DNA of 64,000 nt from Apostichopus japonicus (lineage: Eukaryota; Echinodermata; Holothuroidea; Aspidochirotida; Stichopodidae), in assembly GCF_037975245.1 (NCBI RefSeq), contig NC_092562.1:28719554-28783553 (forward strand). The letters run 5' to 3'. Position 1 is the stretch's first letter; each line of letters begins with the position of its first letter. Below the pieces are notes generated by a model. The model had not been told where the DNA came from and did not search any database. It saw only the letters and a program-made list of their open reading frames with translations. The position numbers and the translations under genes are program-made. Below, piece after piece: positions 34,547 to 64,000 of this stretch.

Positions 34547-37500
34547 TGACTAAATAGCAATGTCCCTCTGTACTATACTATTTATTATACTGGTACGTGT
34601 ACTAGAATCCCTGACATGTAACTTAATTGAGAACTTTCAGCACACAAACAAACACCCGAGAGATATCACTGCATAGTCTGTGACGTGGACCAATAAGCCG
34701 TAACAACGACCGATAGTCCACGCCCATTATGCTAATATGGCCGCGTCGAAGTGGGAAAAATAATTTCGCTTCCCGGATCATTAGTCCTAGGCTCAATTAA
34801 TGCATAAATAGGTCTGGCGTATGTTAGACCTAGGCCTCACGTTAAGCTTGTGTTCATTGAATCTCACGTGGATAGGTCATGGGCTAGGCCAGTGATAAGG
34901 CCTGTGTAGTGTCTATTGCCGCTGTCAATCCAAGATGATGTTACGGCAACTCCCTGGTAGATCACTTAAACTCCCCAGCCTATGCACATATAGCCAGGGT
35001 AATACTAATAGATGGGCGAAGGTATTTGTTAGAACAACTCCCTGATTGAACTCACATTTTATAGGCTAGGTGAGGGTAGGACAGGACTACCCTACACTAC
35101 AGATAATTGTTTGAGGTTTATTTTTAGCCTTGAAATTGATTTTAAAAGTATAAACGTGGAATTGTATGTTGATAATCATATTGCGTAGCCCTCCTGCATC
35201 AACAGCTAGCCCATTTATTATAATAACTACCACGTCAAATTCAATTCAATTAAGGTTAGTTGCTAATCTCAAATCACTACATTGTATCAGCTAGTATTAG
35301 TATAAGGTTAGCCTACTTTACACACAAACCTAACCTAACAGGTTACTAAATGTCAAAGGAGCCTAGGGTTAAAAACCACATAAAATGCCCTGTGGAAAAC
35401 AATCCCAAACAGAAATAAGACTGACCAACTCAGAGAATTATTCCAAGATTAAATTAGGGTAAGGGTTAGGTTTTCAAAAAGCATGGCACAAACTATTAGA
35501 CTGAAGAAAGCGATTTATCTTCTTTTCATTCTAGTTCGTTAACACACCATTTAATACTTTAATTGTTTCATTCCTTTCCTAGATTGGTACAAACTGGAAG
35601 AGGTGAAAATGAGAAATTGAGAGAGGCTACCAAGTAACACAGCTTTGCAATAGTAGAAGGATGTCTGTAGCTTGGATGATGCACATCAAGAATGTGATTG
35701 TCGCTGTTTTTATGAGAAACAATTTGATGTTTTGCATTTCAATTCATCTCTCTGTCCACAATTGATCATACCTGTTGGGACAACTTCAATGAAACTTGCA
35801 TAGAGGTGGCCTGTGATGAAAAGACTTGTGGAAGTGCTCAGGAATTTTATGTCAAAGGTCATTTAGGGGTCGGTTTAGTTAATTGTTTGGAAACGCTTCT
35901 TCCTGAGTCCACGGACGGACATGTGGATGTATGCAAAACGTGATCATAATTATAGTCATTTGGGCTCGGAGTATCAGAAATTTCATGTTCAAGGACACTT
36001 TGGTTTATACTTTAACTACTTAACTGTTAGCTCAAAATCTTTTCAAATTAATCTTCCTTGTGATTATAATAAGCTTAACTTACCACTTTCTATTGGAGTT
36101 AAAATAATTTGCACAAGTATGTGAGGTCCAAGGATGAGCTTATTACTAAAACATTTATGGTATCGTTGGAAGCCTAATTATTGTCTTGCAGATGTTCGGT
36201 TTGTCTGTGCAAAGTGGTAAAATATAATTGTAATTAAATTAAAAATATGAATTAATTACCAATAAGTAAATAATTAAATTAAACAAATCAATTTGGTATT
36301 AGGTCATCCCTATCATTAACAATGTGAACAAAGATCTTCTAAGACCTTCCTATCTAGTTTAATGGTAGTCAGTATATGCCCCAAATTATAGCACGCTATA
36401 ATGGCTAGAAGTTTTCAAAAAGTACCTTCCAATTGTTCTCAGACATTTTTAAGGACACACAAGATGACTGAATGGGAAAATGTCCTCAAAGGTTGTAATA
36501 AAAACAGTAGAATTCTGACCAAAGGTGACCACATTTGAATATCTAGCATATTTGGGACTAATACAGCATACCTTTAAAGAAAAGAAGCTACTGACACAGG
36601 GCTGAATTTTGTCGTAACAAAGGTTATTGGGAGAGAGGCTTTGATCAAGTATTTCAAGAGACAGGTATAGGGTCCATTTCTTGTTCTGTACTGAAAACTG
36701 TTTAAGTGATTTCCAAGTTGAATCCTTGTGCAAAAGTGCTGATCAAGGTCTTGGTATCCCTGTTACATTTCACAGTTGATGTCGAGCAATCAGAGCTTCA
36801 GCATGTGACGATGGTTATGCTGTAAATATGTCCTCAAAATTTTGATTTCAGTATTGCATTTCTTATATTAATTCATTGTATTAATATTTGAGGAATTAAT
36901 TAAACTAAATTGCAAAAGTTCACTTAGTACTCAAAATTCAAAAGTAATGGAGATGCAAATAAAGTTAGCTCTCAGTAACATTGATGATGTTGTTTTATAA
37001 TTTATGTTCTGCTTTTTCTCAATTTGAATGCATTGCAACTTAAATGGAGAATAAGGTGGCATATTAACAAGGAAAGGGGTGATTTAACCAGGAATGAGGT
37101 GGAAAATCAGTTTAATATTAACCAGGATAATGGTGACATCAACCAGGAAATGTTGTTTAATTTAACCAGAAAGGGGTGGAACATTCTGTGATATTAACCA
37201 GGATAGTATTAGCATCAACCAGGAAATGTTGGTTAATATCACAAGGAATGAGGTGAATACCCATTGATATTAACCAGGACAGTGTCAAAATTTCACTACG
37301 AAATTTAACCATGCTTTCCTGGTTATATCTACCAGGATTTTGTTAAAATCTCATTAACCAGGCAACTTGGTGAAAACAACCAGGATATATAGGGTAGCAT
37401 ATAAACTGGTGAAATTTCACCAGGTTGTTTTTGGAGTGTAGGCCTATACGTAGGCCTTCATTCGTTATAATTATCAAATACGTACGTGATAATCACTACA

Positions 37501-37706
37501 TAAGTACGTAGTAATTATTACGTACGTACGTAATAAGACTACGTACGTACGTAGTAATTATCACGTACGTACGTGATATTATTACGTACGTACGTAGTAT
37601 TATCACGTACGTACGTGATAATTATTACGTACGTACGTAGTATTATTACGTACGTACGTAATAATTTTTTTTTTAACCATGTCCTCTCTAGGTCTTCGTA
37701 CGTATC

Positions 37707-39608
37707 AAATCAGACAACTGGCATGTCTTATATTCTTCACAATCGAGTTGCGAGAGTTATCACATAATTGTATCCTCGCCAGTGCAAATAAATGAGAGAT
37801 TGCAAAGTTCGTCTCTTGACGTATACCCAGGCCAAACGTACAGTACTTGATCTATAGCTAACAGCGGAACAGTCTGGCTCGTCCAACAGACAATGAACAG
37901 TATTTGAGAGAGTTCTCGCATTTATTGCCGATATATGTATACAGAACTTGCGGAAATGTGTTTTCGTGTATATTCGAATTAATCCGTGCAGATACTGGAT
38001 TTAATCCCCATATATATATATATTCGAATTAATACGTGTATATATTCGAATTTATCCTCTTATGTATTCGAATTAAAACGTGTATATTTTCGAATTAATA
38101 CGCGGATATATTTAAGCCTTATGATTGGTTAATAATATATACGGGCATATATTCAAATTAATATGCGGATATATCATGCGGTGTTAATTGTCCCAGATGG
38201 CTTGCCAATTACGTGGAAATGTACACAAATGGGGAGCATACATATGTTATACTGTAATTGTATGCATATATGGTGATGCAGTACGGTAACATACTTATTA
38301 CTTATGCTTTTGGATGACTTTTTATGAAAAATATCTACCACCGTGAACAGTATTTGTTATCCAGTACATTATATACATATCCTTTACATTACGCAATCAC
38401 GGGTTGCTATGGGCTGTATAGTAGGCTCACACAGCTACCGGAAAACCCTTCAGCATCCAACCAGTATTAATTCTGCTGGACATAATATTTCATATGGATC
38501 TAAAATCAACAGAACGCCTAGTAGCAATTATTCGAGGAAGGAACCTTGATGGGTGAGTTTTATTAATATTCCTTTACTCTTCTCGGCCTTCTTTCTTTCA
38601 GTTGGTATTTTCTCAACGTCTTATCTTATACTTAAGTCCTTTGGTTTTGTTGATTATTTTTGTAATTATATTAAGCGGTTCGGGATTTTCAGTATCGATG
38701 GAAGGCGTGATTAAAAATGAATTTGTACTGCTTAAAGCATAAACCGAGAAGGCAATAGGCCTATGTTAACTCATTAAGAATGATTTTTACTCCAAGACCC
38801 ATGATTGTTTATGTATATATTGCTTACAGTAGAAATAAACTCATTTCATCCTGGAAGAAACAAGATACATATGATCCACATTAGTTTTGTGAAAGTTCGA
38901 TGTCCCGAATATTTTATCATGTGGGTCTTAACCCCTGTCCCTTCCTCGACCGTTTTGTGAGATGATCTGATATATGGCTACACTTAATTTAGACCCATGT
39001 GTATACAGTGATGTTTTAATAATTTGTTATTGACTTATCTGGATGGTTATGAAACTTATAGCTATGACCCATGTTATTTTGAGAAGTCATGTCTCATTTC
39101 TTCGTTATTGTCCACGCTTGTTTAATTGGAACACCGAAATAGTCTTAGAAACGGCACAAATTTATGTCGGCAAACAAATTCCATGTTTACACAAAAAAGT
39201 AAAACCTTCCCACTGTCGCCAACGACTAAATTTTGGTTTGTTTTTAACAATGAATCTAATACAATACCCAACCAGCAAACATTGGGAAATAAAAGGGTGC
39301 AACGAATTGCATTTTTTTTAGGCTCTTTCTCGCGCTCGCTATGTAGACGTATCGTATATGTCCAAAGTTTCCTACAAATTGTACATAACATGTCATCCAC
39401 GCATAGTGTATACCCAATGTCGTCTGTACTGCTATATACGCCCGCATCTAAAGACTGAACGGATGGTACCCTGTAGCTTGTGTGTTTTAACAATGACGTT
39501 GATAATATCCCAAATCAATCAGTAATCTTGATATTGCTACATGTTGGCTAAGCTGGTGCTGAGTATGCTAATATACTGATATATGCAGTAGATGTATAAA
39601 GTGTTGTA
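37707..39608. other. Intergenic DNA with TTCGAATTAAT repeats
   Basis: Between about 37970 and 38170 there are degenerate tandem ATATATTCGAATTAATACG units. The rest shows no gene, conserved frame or transposon end that I can support. Confidence 0.5.
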
Positions 39609-39616
39609 CTATATGC

Positions 39617-41379
39617 CAGGCGCGGCGGAACGGGAAAATTATTGGGGGGGCTAATGTGTGGAGACTATCTAAGCGGAGCGCCACCATCGGTTGGCGCGGA
39701 GCGTACAAGAAAATTTTGGGTTTTTCAAACCCCCAGGTGGCCGGAAACGGCACTTCCCGAGTGTTTTATGCTGCGAATACCTAGCCCTAAAATATGGGTC
39801 TCAAGCCTGCAATTTCTCAGATTGCGCGTAAAAATCTGTAAAAACATTGTAATTTGTATATTCGATGGTGTTTTAAGAGAGTAGCTATTATACTCGTATA
39901 GTGTACTCGCAAAGACGTTTGTGAGTGTAGTAAATTACTACTTGCAATTAAATGCAATAATTAAATAAATGTCATAAGAAAAAACAGAAAGCATTTCTTA
40001 ATGTCAACAAATGGGTAATTCCCAAACCATGTGCAGTTGCCAACAAATTTCTATGAACCAAGCACTGTCACGAATGCAAGGGCGCCGTTTTGTTTTGAAA
40101 ATTGGTGGGGACGTGACTATCTAAGCGGAGCGCGACCATGGGTTCGCGCGGAGAGTACCCGAATTTTTTTGACAGATGTACCCCCCAGATTGCCGGAAAT
40201 TGCATTTCCCAGACACAATTATGATATAAAATGGGTCATTCATTCATTCACGGTTTTAAATGTTTCATGAAAAATAGTAATTAAAAAAATACAAGAATAA
40301 GAGTTACTGATGATAAATTTATCAAATACAAACATCATAATGAGCCGATATAAAACAAGAAATTAGTCCATCTTCACCTTCCTTCACCGCCCTTTGGGCA
40401 GTTGGGCGTGGGGTCCCATTAATATGTGCTGGGAGCTACACGCAAGTTGACGCAACAACAACAACAACAATGGAATACACAAACAAGACTGAACAGGGAG
40501 TCATGCATGCCCTCCTGATTCGACCGCTGGGTTCTGCATTAGCTCCCAGACAAACAGATAACAACAAATAAACAAAGCAGATGAAATAGAATATTGTGCT
40601 GGAGAAAGGGGAACAGGGTCAACTAGAAGTATGATGAGCAGCATCAGTCGTTGCAGTACATCAATGAAACAAGCAACTCGTAAGGCTGCCAATTAACGTA
40701 TCAGACTTGTTTCCATCTTTTGCATTCGCTCATTCATTAGTTTGGTTGCTTATTTTGATAACGCCTAATGGGTACTTGAGATCTTTACGACTAACGCGGT
40801 ATAGCAGGATATCATGGATAGTCGGACTTCCAAAATTCACTCAAAAGATGGTGGGGACATGGTATACCATGTCCCCACCTCTGAAATTTTTGGTAGGGAC
40901 GCGTCCCCGTGTCCCTGCGGGAAACGGCGCCCCTGCACGAATGCATGTACACTATACAGTACAGGTGAAATGCTAATATTGTGTTTTTGTTCGTTTAATA
41001 ATCCTTCAGGGGATGTTGGAGAACTGGCTGAAATGAGGCAAGTCATTGGCCTAAGACGAAATTGTGTTGCGCTTACCGGTACTCACACTCACTGCTTCCA
41101 CTTTTCACGGGGCGTGAAGACGCGGTTTGGGTGACAATGTGGTCTATAGCCAGGGGACGGGCCGAGGGTTCCCCTAGTATTTACTAAAATTATTACACCT
41201 ATATAGTATACGTGTGCATCGGACAGATCGACAAGCATGCATTGAAAAATGGGCAGATGCACGTTTCGGAGCCGTGGTAAATATTGGGGGGGCTTATCAT
41301 GCAGTTTGCCCCCTCAACTTTTTCATTGGGGGGCTGAGCCCCCCCCCAAGCCCCCCCCCCCCCGGTTCCGCCGCCACTG
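39617..41379. mobile_element. hAT-like MITE family 1, inverted longer copy
   Basis: Left end CAGGCGCGGCGGAAC; inverted right end CAGTGGCGGCGGAAC; flanking 8-bp duplication CTATATGC (39609-39616, 41380-41387). The outer parts match 30208-31093 in inverse orientation. The centre has about 400 bp absent from that copy and carries another element at 40077-40935. No transposase is seen. Confidence 0.88.
40077..40935. mobile_element. hAT-like MITE family 3, nested
   Basis: Ends CAAGGGCGCCGTTT and, inverted, CAGGGGCGCCGTTT, with a perfect 8-bp duplication CACGAATG (40069-40076, 40936-40943). Different in sequence from families 1 and 2 except for the CTAAGCGGAGCGCGACCATG block near 40117-40156, an altered form of the shared palindromic block. 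Confidence 0.88.
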
Positions 41380-41387
41380 CTATATGC

Positions 41388-42203
41388 CCGTACTAGACTA
41401 CTGGTCCGTACTAGACTGTTGGACTGTTGGAGCAGGCTGGGTGTGCTGATAGTTGTTACGTCTATCGCAGTATTGTACATCAGGGTATATGGTGAACTGC
41501 GGAGGGACTAACGGCAATAGAAGTTAGATAGGGATTCCTTACTTAATTTCACATTTTGCATGTGCAAGGTGAACCCCTCTCCCTTCCGTACCTCTATCCA
41601 GTAAGATTCCCCAGCCATCCATCCACTTGTCTACGGGAATTGTTTAGGTGATATGTTTCTCGTCATCTTCTCTTTGAAGAAGGAAAAAACGACCAACTCT
41701 CATATGGAGTCGTTGATGAGGTTAGTCCACATTTAATTCACGTTTGAGGGAGTGAAGTGAAAACTACTTCTTGAGGACGAGTCACTTTATAATTAGAAGA
41801 TAAATCACACAATTAGTTCGTGAAGCTACATAGACTTCAAAGATAAGACAATCACAGGAACAATATTTTTCCCATGCATCTTCAGTATTGCGACACTTTC
41901 TAGTGGGTCCTATAAGAAACTTAATTGTGGGTCCTAGGAAGCTTAATAGTGGGTCCTATAGGAGTGATTTCATGATAACGGGGAGGTAAGATGGGAATTC
42001 ACTCCCGTCACACAAATAAAACTATATAGATCCATCATGATTGCATGTATCTGAACATATATTCTCAGCATATATATTTAAAGCACATAAATCACAAATA
42101 ACAAAGATTCTTAAAATACCAAAGCTGTATAGCACGGAGGCGTTAAACAATGTGGTCCTGCGATGACCTTGTTGGCGATCTAAGTGAAATATAATATAAT
42201 ATA

Positions 42204-42234
<31 letters not shown>

Positions 42235-43161
42235 TGTTCTCATCAAACATAACAACTATGCAAATTAACAGTTACTATACGTACATTGTTTGAAATTTAA
42301 TTTTTGTTACGTTGAATTGAACCACGAACACTGCTTTAAAGTAGCTTAGATATATCATGTGCATATTTGCTCTAAAACGTCTAACTCTTTATACAGACAT
42401 TTACATTTCTTGTCTCCAAATTTCGACGTTTTCCGCTGAAAATGTCGCCTTTTATTGGTGTTGTTGAAATTGTGACTGTTTTATTCGAATCTATCGGTAC
42501 CGGTTATTTTATTTAACATTTCGACATTTGGGTCATTTCCCTTGAAATTATGACTATATCGAAATTTGAACTGTTTTGCCCTTTTAAAACTTTGGCTTTT
42601 AATCTAAACGTTAAGTTCCAAGTTAGGGAATTTGTTTCAATTCAAAAAGATTTAGCTATTCCTGGAAAAAAAAAATTATCCCAGAAGTTCGATTTTAATC
42701 TCAATATAAAAAAAATACTTGAAGTTTAGGATTAAGGTAGTGAGGGAACGTTTAACAAGACCAATTGAAAGCTTGATGCTTCAGCAAACATTTCCTTTCG
42801 TATATCAAATTTTGGAGTTTTTATCGACATTTTTCTGACAATATATATAGAAAAATTGACGGATTAAAGAATAATACAAAAATGATCATTGCATTCCCTG
42901 TTACTCTTTTGCTAATGCCAAAGGTCCAGCTGAATAATCCAGCATTGCCGTGGAGAGTGGGTCCCATTAGATAAAAAGAGTCGGACGGGAGAAATCTGCT
43001 ATGCTGCCATCTCTTCCTACGCCTCTTCATACGCCAATGGACTTTTGAAGTTGGATGAAAAGAGAATGACATTTTCTTCATTTGCATAACAGATAAACAC
43101 TGAGAAATATAATAAATAATAAATGTATCGTTTGCTGCCACTCTTACTGCTTCTAGTTTGT
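41388..43161. other. Intergenic and probable 3' UTR of the receptor gene
   Basis: No other gene is seen. A (TA)n tract lies at about 42185-42233. Minus-strand AATAAA signals occur near 42453 and 42510; either could end the receptor transcript, whose stop codon is at 43162. Confidence 0.35.
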
Positions 43162-61594
<18,433 letters not shown>

Positions 61595-63546
61595 TACTTC
61601 TGTTTTCAATCAAATCAATGCTACAATACCAATTGTTACTTTGAGATATACCCGACGGTAAATTTCACACTCGCTCTGTTGCTGAAACACCGTGACATCT
61701 ATATAGCAGTACGTCCTATCTCAGTAAGCAGAAATAATTACATTGTATCACTTCACATCAGGCACACCGACAACAAACATTGGAACTCAGTGCCATGCAC
61801 GTTGAATTAGTAAAATACACAAAATGACTTCCATCAGCTCCGAAACGGTACATTAAATTATAACTTCTCGCTAGTATATGGTTTTACCAGTTTGAGAATA
61901 AGCTCGCTGGATCCCAGCTATCATCTTTGCAAACTTGAAATGGTTTATCACAAGTCGCTCTCTCAAATTATCATTTTGTTTCCGTACGTTTTACAAACTT
62001 GTACTAATGATGTATAATATTTATCTAGGTCAACATGAATAAACTATATATACTTTCCAAAAGACATTGGGTATAACTTGAAAGGAAATAAGAACACTGC
62101 TTTGAGATAGGTTATGCATATATTCTTCACAATTTTGGAAATATGCTTCACAACTGGGCCAAGAATTTGCATATTGTTTGCATGTGAAACGAATGTCTCA
62201 TTGCTAATAAAAAAAATAAAATAAAATATAGAGCAATGTATTCACTCACCATCTTTAGAGACACATATTTTGTATTTATTACGAATAAATTACTTTGGAA
62301 TAAGCTATTATACTCTAACTTGAGTATAAAGAACGAATAAAGCTGAAGCTTCTAAACGAAAAAGGGAAACGCCACAAATCAGCAAGCAATCGTCAAAATA
62401 TTAAAACAATAGATAATCAAAATGAATAAAAAATCATCTATTTAGTTCATGGAAATAAACTACCCGGAGCTTTGGTTTATCGCAGCTGATTTTCAATGTT
62501 TTAGAAGAAATTGTATAAGTTCCTCTCAGAAACAAGCCAAACTTTGGTTATTCTTTCAGTTTAACCAGGGAGCTGCTACTCAGCAGCTCCCTGATTTAAC
62601 GTTGATATTTTACAATGTGTACTACGTACATAACGAGAAATTTCAAAAGTGCAGTTTGGAGGTAGCCTATATTTTTGGTATGCACATGAGTGAAACATGC
62701 ATGCATGGGCTACCGAAATTGGTGCAGGTCAAAGGTTATGCAACGTCAACTTAAAAAGGGTGTGAAGACTCGCGCAAAAAAAAAACGTCTAATGCCGGTA
62801 ATCTGACCTATAGTTTCGAATGTGGTGTAACAGAAGTGTTAGACACCACCATCGATCCCAGAAAATACACACACCTTGCTACCTTCGGTAATTAGACACT
62901 AGTGTACAGTCAGTACATATACAGCTGTGGTCAATACCCACAGCACAGTGTACAAACGATACAGCAGGTCCAGCTATGATAACAAGGTATCACGTTTCAT
63001 TACTGTCTGCATTTTGTAGCGACACGAACAAAACGTCAGTTGCAAGCAACGAAAAGTTAACTTTTTCAGATGGCCGCACGCGGTTTGGGGCGAGTCTTCA
63101 ATGCCTTTAACACCCGAAACTTTACATCGAGAACTTGCAAACAGGTTACGTATTCGAGTAACAAGTGGCAAAATTACACAGTGGGTATGAAAGTTGATTG
63201 TCGACTGCGCCAGATGCAATTTATAGTGTGTGTTTGACCGCCGATTAAGGAGAAATTCGATATAGCGTTTGCGAATATTACGGTGGCAAAATTTCACTTT
63301 TTTGTCCAAAATGGTTTTTCCTTTGAACACCGCAACTCTTCCGAGTCATATCCAAATCTCATACAATTGCAGTCCTGGTAATAACTGACAGCGTCTAAGC
63401 GTCATCATTACAACCGGTGGTTCCCCTGACAATATATTTACTGGCAGATTCTCACTTGCAAGTAAGAATCACGTAATGTATAGGCGACAAGGTACTCAAT
63501 TCTCGAAGCAGAACATTCATTCCTTTAATGTTAAAACTCTGCGAAA
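61595..63546. promoter_or_regulatory. Shared upstream region of two divergent genes
   Basis: About 1.95 kb separates the receptor start (minus) from the next gene's start (plus), so promoters for both probably lie here. I see no decisive TATA box or other element. A perfect AGGGAGCTGCT hairpin lies at 62567-62592. Confidence 0.4.
62564..62597. repeat. AGGGAGCTG hairpin, copy 2
   Basis: Perfect 11-bp inverted arms (AGGGAGCTGCT and AGCAGCTCCCT) with loop ACTC, in an ACCAGGG...CCCTGAT context shared with 34505-34546. Confidence 0.65.
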
Positions 63547-63690
63547 ATGGTCACAGTGGATAAGAATTTAATAAACCAATGGACGAAGAAACTTGAGAAG
63601 AGCAAGAAAAACAACGAGGAGGATATTTCAGGAGAACTTGCCAATCTGAAACCTTTCTTAGATGACACTTACATCGTTCTCGCAAAACTG
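63547..63690 (+). CDS. First coding exon of an unidentified gene
   Basis: The frame starts at a strong context ATG (GCGAAAATGG) and encodes MVTVDKNLINQWTKKLEKSK, then ISGELANLKPFLDDTYIVL and AKL, 48 codons, charged and apparently helical. A possible donor CTG|GTACAT follows, and the frame beyond it stops within 11 codons. The rest lies beyond the window. I do not recognise the family. It is head-to-head with the receptor gene. Confidence 0.55.
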
Positions 63691-64000
63691 GTACATTCCA
63701 TGAAATTTATCATTTTCTTATGACAGTCTCGTTAAGTTCACTGTTCCAAGTTGAGTTTCAACAACGACAGCCAGTCTCGCCATTAAAGCTACACTCAGCC
63801 TACTCTCAAGCTGAGGACCCTTGAAAATCAGTTCCCCCCCCCCTCACCCCTCCCCAAACACACATGCTATAATTTCCATCATGTCATCACACAGGCTTCC
63901 AAATTTTCAGAAACAGATATCTGTTTCAGAAGAGGTATCATCATTTTCAACTCATACTTCATAGTCATGATGGTCAGATTCATTGATTATGGTCAATGAA
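63691..64000 (+). other. Probable first intron, window edge
   Basis: No further exon is visible. A C-run lies at 63834-63843. Confidence 0.4.

Larger units (their letters stand above)
33861..34769. mobile_element. Mutator-like (9-bp duplication) element
   Basis: The 32-bp terminal inverted repeats match perfectly (GCGAAATTATTTTTCCCACT continuing TCGACGCGGCCA). Flanks carry a perfect 9-bp duplication TTCCCGGAT (33852-33860, 34770-34778), the length typical of Mutator-like elements. There is no transposase frame. Inside, 34022-34095 read on the minus strand looks like a piece of protein-coding sequence. Confidence 0.85.
33547..37700. mobile_element. 4.15-kb inverted-repeat element with ACGTACGT ends
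   Basis: The terminal inverted repeats start TACGAAGACCTAGAGAGGAC and continue ATGGT then an A-run. Flanks carry a 6-bp duplication CGTATC (33541-33546, 37701-37706). Just inside each end lie palindromic ATTACGTACGTACGTAAT units, two at the left and about seven at the right (37480-37670). The interior has a nested Mutator-like element (33861-34769) and a CCAGGA-rich degenerate repeat (37050-37430). I see no transposase, so it would be non-autonomous. I cannot assign a superfamily. Confidence 0.8.

Noticed and set aside
30208-41379. Two inverted family 1 elements acting as one giant transposon
   Set aside because: Each has its own different 8-bp target duplication (GTTGAAGT and CTATATGC), so they inserted independently.
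62449-62754. 101-codon plus-strand frame
   Set aside because: It crosses the AGGGAGCTG hairpin and shows no domain, splice context or conservation that I can see.
62974-63330. 118-codon minus-strand frame upstream of the third gene
   Set aside because: It opens at a GTG, has no recognised domain and lies in the likely divergent promoter region.

Overview
The window is animal genomic DNA, not prokaryotic: it has spliced genes with GT-AG introns, a tRNA-derived SINE, a broken non-LTR retrotransposon, many terminal-inverted-repeat transposons and very many minisatellites. SRCR and somatomedin-B modules on a seven-helix receptor, the animal-type SMARCA4, and the general texture (AT-rich, frequent TAGGCCTA-type palindromes) suggest a marine invertebrate deuterostome such as an echinoderm, hemichordate or cephalochordate. 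The phylum is an inference; I cannot fix the species.

Layout. Positions 1-3200 are non-genic: a SINE, a hAT-like element and a dispersed repeat with a satellite core. Positions 3205-28696 on the minus strand hold a complete SMARCA4/Brahma (BRG1) chromatin-remodelling ATPase. I could join 28 coding exons in a single continuous frame, giving about 1930 residues with QLQ, HSA, BRK, SNF2 ATPase, SnAC, AT-hook and bromodomain in the standard order. A non-coding first exon probably lies near 29.8 kb. Positions 30.2-41.4 kb hold no gene I recognise. They contain nested hAT-like elements with perfect 8-bp target duplications and a 4.15-kb inverted-repeat element with ACGTACGT palindromes at its ends, which itself contains a 0.9-kb Mutator-like element.

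Positions 43162-61594 on the minus strand hold a second complete gene of ten coding exons and about 1610 residues. It encodes a signal peptide, then two rounds of SRCR-SRCR-SMB-cysteine-rich module, then a class B-like seven-helix domain. All ectodomain module borders fall at phase-1 introns. I do not know a named family with this layout. Its introns carry three or more hAT-like MITEs, an L2/CR1-like LINE remnant, a (GAT)n tract and a CpG-rich 12-bp minisatellite. At the right edge (63547, plus strand) the first coding exon of a third, unidentified gene begins, head-to-head with the receptor gene.

The most unusual structural signal is in SMARCA4. In many introns a tandem duplication or long minisatellite starts exactly at an exon edge and carries copies of the exon end plus its splice donor (exons 12, 15, 21, 24, 26, 27) or, for exon 22, its splice acceptor. 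One of these (exon 24) offers an in-frame alternative donor adding 21 residues. A second signal is a palindromic block (GCGCCAACC...GGTGGCGC) shared by several otherwise different hAT-like MITE families. No CRISPR array, operon or prokaryotic feature is present.
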